From Anaeramoeba flamelloides (lineage: Eukaryota; Metamonada; Anaeramoebidae): a DNA stretch of 64,000 bases. The number at the start of each line of letters is the position of its first letter. Position 1 is the stretch's first letter. The stretch spans positions 62,001 through 126,000 of the forward strand of contig JANTQA010000063.1 of the NCBI GenBank assembly GCA_027625915.1. Reading direction: 5' to 3'. Position numbers and translations under genes: made by a program. Positions 55,901 to 64,000 of this stretch are shown here, one piece after another. The notes under the pieces are model-generated. The model had not been told where the DNA came from, searched no databases, and saw only the letters and a program-made list of their open reading frames with translations.

Positions 55901-57368
55901 CCCTTCTTGAACATCGTGCCCACACTCGTCTTTGGTGGGCCATAGAAATTGATCCACCTTGGCGCCATCTCTTCCAATTGGATGTCCGTGAACCGGAAAT
56001 ATGTGGAGCTGATCAGATCATTTGATTTTGATTTCTTCTCCCAATCAAATAATTTTAAATCAATGATGTTCGACAGCGTTGGTGTAAAGACAGGCACCCT
56101 GAGCACCTCGTTCCAGACTGGGTTTAAGTTTTTTTTTTTGACAGACGTCCTAATTGGCTTGTTGCCTCCAAAACGGACTTCAAAAAACGGATCGGCCTTC
56201 CCAAAGGCATCCATTTTAGGTAAGTGCTCCGCTCGATAACAAAAGACATTTAAATGATAACCCTGTGTGTCGATGTTTGGTGGCTTCAAGATCATCGATT
56301 GTAAATCCTCTGAATCCTCATCGCCTTCTTCGTCATCAATTCCATCACTTTGATGTGTTTTTTCTTGATCGCCGGGTGCTAAAACGATGACACTTACTTT
56401 TAAATAGCCTTGGCCTTTTTTTGTTTTTTTTTTTTATGTTTTATTTTTGTTTTTATTGTTTGATTTGTTTTTTTTGTTTTAGTTTTATTTGTTTTGTTGT
56501 TTGTTTATTTGTTTTGTTGTATATTTTATGATTTTGTTTTGGTCCACATCGAAAAAGGATTTAAAATAAGAGAAAAAAAAAAAAAAAAATGTAAGATGAT
56601 GCTTTGCTTTGATTTCACAACAAAAAGGTTTTTTTTTTTTTTTTTTTTTTTTTGATTGCTGGTGGAAATTTGTTTTTCAAGAAGGGTAAAAAACAAAAAG
56701 AAAAATAAAAGCACAAACTTCCTTCCGAAGAATCTGTGTCTGTAAGAAGTAACCATTTATGCCATATTTCATGATCACGTTCGCCATAAACATAAGCCGC
56801 ATCTAATTCATATTGGCCCTATTCAAAAAATCCATTAATTGATTTGTGGAAAACAAACAAAAAAGAAAAATTGAGTGTTCGTTTGAGTGAGTTTAGGTTG
56901 AGGTAATCTAGCTCAAAATTTAAAGAAATAAAAAAAAAACAAGAAAAGAATCCAAATATTTTTTCCTTTTTTTGGAATCGATTTTGGAAAATCTTAAAGT
57001 AAGATACAAACAATCAAAACGTTTCTTTTAACAGTATTGGAGTCCATGACTTGAACTAAAACTTTATGTTTCATAAAGTCTTGAGGTTTCCATTTGAAAT
57101 CATAAAAAAAGAGATGATCAAATGTACAACTTGATGTGTTTTTAAAAACCTTTGTGTGCTGTTTTTGTCCATCAATTGATATTTGAACAAGTGGATCAGA
57201 CAGCCCATTTTTCCCTTTTCCCTTTAATTCTCTTGCTTCAATAACATGTACACGAACTTGGAAATCTGCTCTTCCTTTCCCATCAAAAAATTTTGGATCA
57301 ATTTTTAATCCTCCCATTAACTCGTTTCCTTTTACTTGTTTTGAACCATAATTTTCTTGACGTGACAT
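52921..57368 (-). CDS. Ferlin: multi-C2 tail-anchored membrane-fusion protein (three exons)
   Basis: Ferlins are Ca2+-linked proteins of vesicle fusion and membrane repair. Exon 1 is 57368-57012 (119 codons), exon 2 is 56818-56719, exon 3 is 56414-52921; joined length is 1316 residues. C2 domains are seen at about 36-155 (GKNGLSDPLVQI; completed by exon 2, which codes GQYELDAAYVYGERDHEIWH), 203-305 (AFGKADPFFEVRF), 360-490, 514-640 (DKNGLSDPYCQIRIG), 658-775, 950-1060 (DSNGFSDPYIVV) and 1100-1220. A membrane helix at about 1292-1312 (YCGICCLLCLVIMIIVIYL) with a four-residue tail puts the C2 domains in the cytosol. Acidic linkers lie near 180-190 and about 790-870. Several C2 loops keep the Asp pairs for Ca2+, others (660-775) do not. 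It is shorter than animal ferlins (about 2000 residues) and no DysF domain is seen. Introns are 193 and 304 bases, and both donors read GTTTGT. Exon 3 is strikingly G+C-rich for this window. Confidence 0.93.
56415..56718 (-). other. Second intron of the ferlin gene (304 bases)
   Basis: Donor GTTTGTGC after GAAGGAA, acceptor AAAAAG before GCCAAGGC. Splicing joins SSEG-S-QGYLKVSVIVLAPGD, the conserved ferlin stretch after the first C2 domain. The intron has long T and A runs and no gene. The first intron (57011-56819) joins RNVLI to GQYELD. Confidence 0.9.
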
Positions 57369-60300
57369 TGGTAAAAAAGAAATAAAAAAAAATTAAAAAA
57401 TGTCTAATTTTTGACTTGTCAATTTGGATAAAAATTTTTACCTTCCAAATACTTTGTACTTAATAAAGCATTAAGAACATTTCTAGCACTCCCAAACAGC
57501 TTTCTTTTCTTGAAAAGTTTTTAGAAGTGAAAAGTTTGGTATGGTACTTTTTTTTGTTGTTCATAATTTTTTTCTGGTTCTTGCTCTTACTCTGTAATTG
57601 GCAGCTTTTTTGTATTTTGACTCTTAAGAGCGTTAAATAAAAAAAAACATAATTCAAAGGCAGTATTATTGATTTTTTATTTTCCTTTTCTTTTTGAAAT
57701 GAATTTCCAAGTAAAAACAAGTAGTTTTTTTCTGTTATATTTGGAAGGGAAATACCAGATTTATTTTCATCTTTTTTTTCTCTTTAATATCAAGAGACAT
57801 CTTTTTGACTTTCAAAAACAAAATAAATTAGTAAGGGTTTTTTTTTTTGTGAACAAGTATGATTTTTTGAAAGCAAGTGAAAAACTTTTCGAATTCGAAG
57901 ACAATTTAAATTGAGCTACCTTTTCGTGAAAGCCATTCTTCCCATCAATTAGAACTTTGATCTATTTCCTTTAATATTGTAAAAATTTAATACTGGTTTT
58001 TTCGGAACATAAAGGAAATATTTTTCACTTCCTTTTCCCTTTTTTTCTTCAATAAATAGAGACTAGATTCCAAAAGAAATAGTTGTAATTTGGATCAACC
58101 CAATTTATACCTTGGTCTCTTTTTCGTGTACAATCTATTCGTGGAGAATTCTCTTTACAAAAGAAAAAGGAAAACAAAGTGAAAATTTTTCCCATTTATC
58201 GTCCAAATATCAGTAGTACACTGTTGGAACAAAATAATTGTCTAGTATCCATACCTTCATTTTGTCACCACCACTGAGTGAAAATTCGATTGAATTTTAT
58301 TGGTATTTTAAGATCAATTGGAAACATTTACTTCATTCCTTCTCCTTTTTTCAATACAGAGTCTGACATTAAGGATTCTTATTTCACACAAATGTATCCC
58401 AAAAAATTGCCTATAAAAGATACACAAATATCAATCCAGGTCCTTGAAAAGGTTCTTTCAAAAGCAAGAAAAGAAATCTATGTGATAATTATTTTCTATA
58501 TATTATACAAATACATGTATATTGTGGCTTTGAAAAATCTCAAGATATCAAATTGTTTGTCTCAATATAACAAAATTACGGATCTAGATTTAAGGGTGCT
58601 GTTTTAAATGAATTATGAATTATTGTTACAAAAAGGTTCCTTTTGTTGTAGGATTTTAAGTTAGGTGATTACTACTGATCAATTCAGATAGATCAAAAAA
58701 TTTTTTAGTTCAATTTCAATTATTTTAAATCTAATAACTTGACTTTTAAAACCTTTCATTCCAAAGAATTTTTTGAAGAACAACTAATTTTACAAAGTTT
58801 CTGAACATTTAAATCAATGGAATTTTTGATTCAAAGCTGTGGTAAAAATATTTGTCAAAGTTAAAAGGAGTAAAAAGTTTCAAATATTAATTTGATTTAT
58901 GAGTTGATTTGAATAAAGGAATCTAATAAATTACCTTTAATATGGTTTTAATTTTTTGATTTAATTTTTTCTTCTACTTTAAACCCCCACTTACCAAATA
59001 TTAAAAGACACATAAGACATTATTAATTTAATTGGTTTTTCATTCAAGTGAGAAATTGGTACTTTTTTCAAGATAACTTTGAAAAATGAAATATTTTTTT
59101 CATAAATCAAAAAAAATGCTTTATTCTTTGTTGTTAGGAGCTATTTATAAAAGAACAAAACAAACCAAAAAAAAAATATTCAAATCTATGGAAAAAAGTT
59201 AATAAACAGATTAATACTTTCTTAGTTTTATTTTAGCTGGAAGTAAAAAACAATTCCCTTTGTAAATAAAATTAATTAAAAAGTCATTGAATTAAGGAAT
59301 ATCTAAAAAAAAGAAACCAAAAAAGGAATAAGTACCAAAACATTGTCGAAATCTACTCTTTATCTCTTGAGAACCAGAGGAATTCTTAATTATTAATTTT
59401 TTTTTTTTGAATTGGTAATTTAGTCTAATTAGATCTCTAGAGATAAAGAGCACAATACCTGATGTTTAACCCATATACCTAATAATCGTATTGTTTTAGA
59501 AAACCTTAAATAAAAATTAAAAAATTACTATTTTTTGGATTTTTAATCAAAAAGTTAAATGATCCAAAAAATTTTTGAAAATCTTGTATAAACTAATAGA
59601 AAATTAAAATTAATTGTTTAGCTCTTTTATAGACTTATTTTAGAGGTTATCTCAATATTTATTGGTATACTTGGGTGAAACAATATTATATTTTGAAATG
59701 TGATGGGGGTGTAAACGAATCAAGTGGATTTTGATTTTCAAATATTTTCAATTTTTATCTCCTTAGCAGATACTATGACAATTTTTTTTTTTCAAATATA
59801 AAAAATTTGAAAAAAAAAAAAAACAAATTTCGAAGTTTTAACAAGATATCACCACACTACATTTTTTAAAAGTCAAAAAATGTATTTTTAGACAGAGAGG
59901 TAATAGAAATTGATCAGAAAAGAAGTGAAGCACTTAACGAGAATTAAAGAAAGATGCTCAAAGCTAAGATTCAACATCCATTTTAAAAGAAATTTTTGAA
60001 TAACCAACTTCAAAATTATTACCAAAATATAATAAAAACAGATAAAATTCCCGAAAAGTGGAATTAAATGTACCAATAATATTACTCTTATTATTTAATG
60101 TTCCTTTTCAGCATTTTTTTTGAAATATTCCAAAATCGTTAATTTTTTTAACTTTTCATATTATTTTTCACAATACCAATTTTCTTCGATATAATAAAAT
60201 TTATTTCTTAAACTACGTTCACAAAGAAGAATTTATTTGAAATTGAATTAATATTTTTAATTTTGGTGTTTTTGTCTTTTCCCTTTCTTTTTGCACACAT

Positions 60301-63300
60301 GGAAAAAGTTTGGTCCAGCACAAATATAATTATAAAAAGCACAAGAATTAAAATGTTAAGATATACAATTTGCTAGAAAAATGTATGAATCAAGTGTGTC
60401 ATATCGACAGTTTGATAACGAAAAATATTCAAAGTCGTATAAATTAACAAACCAAAAGTCCCAACTTGATTTTTATTCAAACAATACCCAAATGTGCTAT
60501 TTTGAAAAAAATAATTATTCTTAAAACAATTAAAGTAGTTTGTAGAATTACAAAAAAAAAAATCAAAAACAAAGATCAATATAAAGACCAAAATAAATAG
60601 AAATACAAATATAAATACAAATTTAAATACAAATACAAATTGAAATTGAAATCCATAAAATTTGATCATAAATAATAACAATGAAAAGAATAACATATCA
60701 AATATACCATGTATCTAAATTCGGAAAAACTATTCCAAAATAATTATTACTTTTTAATAAATAGCACTTCGACTTTTTTCAATGACAAAAATCATTTATT
60801 TTTTATAGCTAATGATGGTATATCAACTTTATATGGTTTGTTTTGTTAAATTAAAGAATATAAATACACATTCAGGAAAAAAAATGATTAATAAGCCAAA
60901 TTTCAAAATTAGTGGCAAACTTTTTTGAGTATTATGTTCTTGTTTTCATTTGTATTTCGAAAAATAAAATGATTAGACTATATTTTTATTTATTAATCTA
61001 TTTTGGTTATTATATCTAAACACTTTAGTAAAATACATTATTATTCAAATTAAAATATAATTAAACAAATTTTTTTACTGATGAAAAATCTGCCCTATTT
61101 TTGAAATTTAGCTTATAGGAAGAAATGATCTAGTATTGAAATATAATATACAACAGTAATGGAAGGGTGTAATAATCCTTTAAAAATATCAATTAATATA
61201 AACTGGTCTCAAAATTTAAAAAAAAAAAAAAACAAATAAAATTATTAAAAGAAAAAAAAAACAATAAATATTATTTTGTTGCAAAAACAGAATTAAAAAA
61301 ATTTTTTTTCAAATTCAAATCTATTAAAATCTAATAATTTGTAACAAAATGAGAGAATTGTATTATTTTAGCTTGAAATAAGATCTCATTCCAAAAAATA
61401 TTTTTTCTTTTAAAAATAAATTTTTTTATCTGTTTTTAAACATTCTTTGTCGGGGAAGAATTTAAATGATGTGACACGAAATCAAATTTTAATAAAATAT
61501 TTTTCCAATTTAGGGATAAAAGAATTGAATTTTAATATATTCAATAAAAAAATAATAACAATATTTTAATTTATTAAATATTCGAATAGTTAAATATATA
61601 ATCAGAATAACTAATTTCTTAATTTTTCCCAGATAAATGGATAATTTGATAAATAATTCGCCAAGATTAAATATAGTATATTTTTCGGAAAAAAAAGGCA
61701 AAAAATTAATAATAAAGGGGTCAACATTAATATGATTAAACAAATTTTTATTCCATTAGGATATTTACATAATTAATATTTCAATATTATTTTTTCCTTT
61801 TAATCTAAACTCTCTATCAAATAAACGGACACATAAAATTTCAAAAATTATTCATAATTGAATCATGCCAATTGTAGTATAATATTAAAATATAAGAAAC
61901 CATTTAAAATAAAAAAAAAAATAGATAAGCATATATTTCAAACTAATTACAATAAAACAATAAAAATATAATAAAGATTTTAAAAATTGATGTTCTCTTT
62001 CATTTGAAATGAGAAATCTTGTTTTCTTTATTGTAAAGAAAAAAAAATATAAAATTAATAAAAACCGTTGAACAGTGTGAATTGGGAAAATAACTTTTAC
62101 ATTTTATTGATAACTCTTTATACATGCCAAATTTTTGTTCTTTAAAGTCCCGTTTACAATATACAGAGGCAGTAATTCATCTGATTATTTTATTGGGATT
62201 ATTTCTTTCATTCATTTATTTTCTTTTTTTTATTTGTTACATGTATCAATCCAATAATTTTCTTACAGAATTCCTATATCTAGCCCAATCGAAATCAAAC
62301 TTAAACTGTTTCCATTTATACACTGGTGGATTATTTTCAAATTTTTTTCTTCTTATCTTGTTTTATCATTTTCCAACTGTTCAATATCTGATAAATAAAA
62401 AAAAAACAAAAAATGGAAAATTGAATATATAAAATGAAAACCACTAATAAGTAATATTCGTCATTAACAATCAAATTCAATAATTTGATGATTTGAGAGG
62501 TATGTGCTATTTTACTTGGAAAAGAGTTTAGATCCTCAATAAAAAAATAATTGATTATTTTTTTTATAAATATGATAAAGTTGTTTTGAAGTGTGATCAA
62601 AAGAATTTTAATACTGATAAATTCACAAAAATGTTGTTAACTTTTTTGTTCACTTTCTAATTTTTGAAAATGATTTTAAGAGCTTTGAAGAAAGAATTTT
62701 ATTATTCAAAATATAAAGAAAGTTTGTTAATTACTGTTAATTGTAAAATAAAAAGATCAAAATTTCCATTCACCTTTCCAAAAAAACACCTCTCAATAAT
62801 TAAAAAAATCATCAAAGACCTTAATTCTAAAAGTTAAATAAATCATTTAAACTGATTTTTTGAAATAAAAAATTGAAATTGTACATGATTTAAAAACCCA
62901 TTTTTATGGAAAACTGAATGAAAATATTGTTCCATTTTTTTACAACAAATAGTAATTGGTAAAAAGCGGGCTAAGGGTTCGAAAAAACAATTTGAAAGTT
63001 GATTTATTAGAAATAAAAAAAGTAAAATTGAACCAATGCAGTTAATACTTTTTTTGAATTGATCAGTAAATTCCAAAAAAAGTTTATTTGATATTTTTTA
63101 AATGTTGAAAAGAAACTCTTAAATACTTGTTTGTCACACTTTTTTAAAATTGCTCTCTAGGTACTGATAAATTTTAAAAAAAATTTTAAACTTTTTGGGT
63201 CAATTTCCATCTTTCTGAATCTTGTAAACCAACTGTTAAAACATTTTTTTTTTCCAACTAAAGTCTTGTTGTTTATTAATTTGCAAGTTTTCTTTGTATT

Positions 63301-64000
63301 TTGAATAATAAAATTCTTTCTTCAAAGCTCAAAAAAACCTTTTCGAAAATAGGAAAGTGAATATAAAAGCTAAAAACATTTTTAAGAATTTATCAGTATT
63401 TAAAATATTTCCTATCAAAGAACATTTCAAAAATAAACTTTTTGCGAGTGTACCTTTGCCTTTAAACAAATAAAATTCATTATTCCAAAAAAGCAAAAAA
63501 ATTGCAAAATTGAAATCGAACTGAGGACATGAAAACCATATTCTGAATTTATCAGAAAACATCAATCTTACAGGAGGAAGATCTCGTCGCTGATTATTTT
63601 TTTTAATTAAATAAAGGTTTAAAAATTCTTTTTACGAATTTGGAACTTTTTGAGAGAATTTTTTGTATTTCAAAAGTATTAACAAATTTTGTTTGATAAA
63701 ATTTCAAACAATTTCTTAAGAAACAGCAAAATTTATTAAGTATAATTTCTGGTATTTGTCATGCTTGAAAAACATTCGTATATATTAGATTTCACAAAAA
63801 TTTTTTTTGAATAAGATTTGGTTTGTTATGATTATTTCCAATATAAAAAATCCTAGAAAAATTTTAAAAATAAAAAAATATTAAAATAATGTTTAAAAAG
63901 AGAGTTCCTTTATCTATGATATTTTAATTTTTGGATTTTAAATTTGGTAGAAAATTGTTTCATACAAGTTAAAGGAAGAAAAAAATAAGAAAAATCTAAA
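57369..64000. other. Long region without an identified gene
   Basis: 6.6 kb of A+T-rich DNA upstream of the ferlin start; the ferlin promoter should be next to 57369. Open frames at 57669-57914, 59888-60076, 60373-60696, 61510-61743, 62124-62432, 62843-63076 and 63329-63565 are Phe/Leu/Ile/Asn-rich with no domain and look like chance. About 57.9-58.6 kb is less biased in composition. An imperfect ATACAA repeat lies at about 60598-60640. Confidence 0.5.
58278..58607 (+). other. Possible unrecognised coding exon(s)
   Basis: A 109-codon frame whose middle follows an acceptor-like TTTTTTCAATACAG. It reads SDIKDSYFTQMYPKKLPIKD, then ISIQVLEKVLSKARKE, an amphipathic stretch with more balanced composition than the neighbouring spacer. 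I recognise no family. The start and the later part look non-coding. It could be one exon of a gene with short exons, a gene remnant, or chance. Confidence 0.2.

Noticed and set aside
53081-56239. Many antisense and shifted frames of 60-180 codons inside the ferlin gene, and others inside the hydrogenase
   Set aside because: They are by-products of the G+C-richer coding exons. None shows a domain, and the sense frame has clear C2 or hydrogenase sequence throughout.
62124-62432. 102-codon plus-strand frame with hydrophobic stretches as a membrane protein
   Set aside because: The Phe/Leu/Ile content follows from T-rich DNA, there is no family pattern, and similar frames occur on both strands across the spacer.
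62960-62990. GGTTCGA as a possible tRNA B box
   Set aside because: It is followed by a run of A in place of the T-arm, and no acceptor stem or A box could be placed around it.

Overview
The window looks like nuclear DNA of an anaerobic eukaryotic microbe with hydrogenosomes or similar organelles. The best guess is an amoeba of the Anaeramoeba type; this is an inference and no taxonomic marker was searched. The reasons are extremely A+T-rich spacers, T-rich GT-AG introns, long Lys/Glu/Gln/Ser low-complexity tracts in proteins, an [FeFe]-hydrogenase with a mitochondrion-like presequence, and a gene set of ferlin, RasGEF, RCC1-BTB, Ulp/SENP and A2M-like proteins. Gene density is low: ten recognisable protein genes in 64 kb. 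No rRNA, tRNA, CRISPR or prokaryotic operon was seen.

Layout. 1-5.3 kb is spacer with one copy of a dispersed inverted-repeat element. 5.3-7.8 kb (+) is a SUMO-protease-like (Ulp/SENP, C48) gene with a duplicated low-complexity N-terminus. 9.9-15.5 kb (-) is one intronless 1874-residue alpha-2-macroglobulin-like gene with ubiquitin-like domains embedded in its middle. 17.5-18.3 kb (-) is a RasGEF catalytic-domain gene. 19-22 kb holds several small inverted-repeat elements. 22.3-23.5 kb (-) is an SH3 protein broken by a frame change at a homopolymer. 25.3-27.5 kb holds two inverted copies of one element, one nested in another family. 29.2-31.3 kb (+) is an RCC1-BTB gene with frame breaks. 34.0-35.0 kb (-) is ribosomal protein eS7 in three exons. 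40.2-42.6 kb (+) is [FeFe]-hydrogenase in two exons. 48.2-49.1 kb (-) is KTI12. 52.9-57.4 kb (-) is a ferlin in three exons. 57.4-64 kb has no gene that I can identify.

The genes are not an operon and share no single pathway. The hydrogenase serves anaerobic energy metabolism in an organelle. KTI12 and eS7 serve translation. RasGEF, ferlin, RCC1-BTB and SH3 proteins belong to signalling and membrane traffic. Hydrogenase exon 2 and the ferlin are visibly richer in G+C than everything around them, which fits codon bias.

The most unusual object is the A2M-like protein. It has macroglobulin, A2M and alpha-toroid regions, but no recognisable thioester motif and no signal peptide. A block of ubiquitin-like domains, the last ending in Gly-Gly, sits about where A2M proteins carry the bait region. 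The spacers also hold at least six families of short inverted or dispersed repeats, some nested, which look like non-autonomous DNA transposons.
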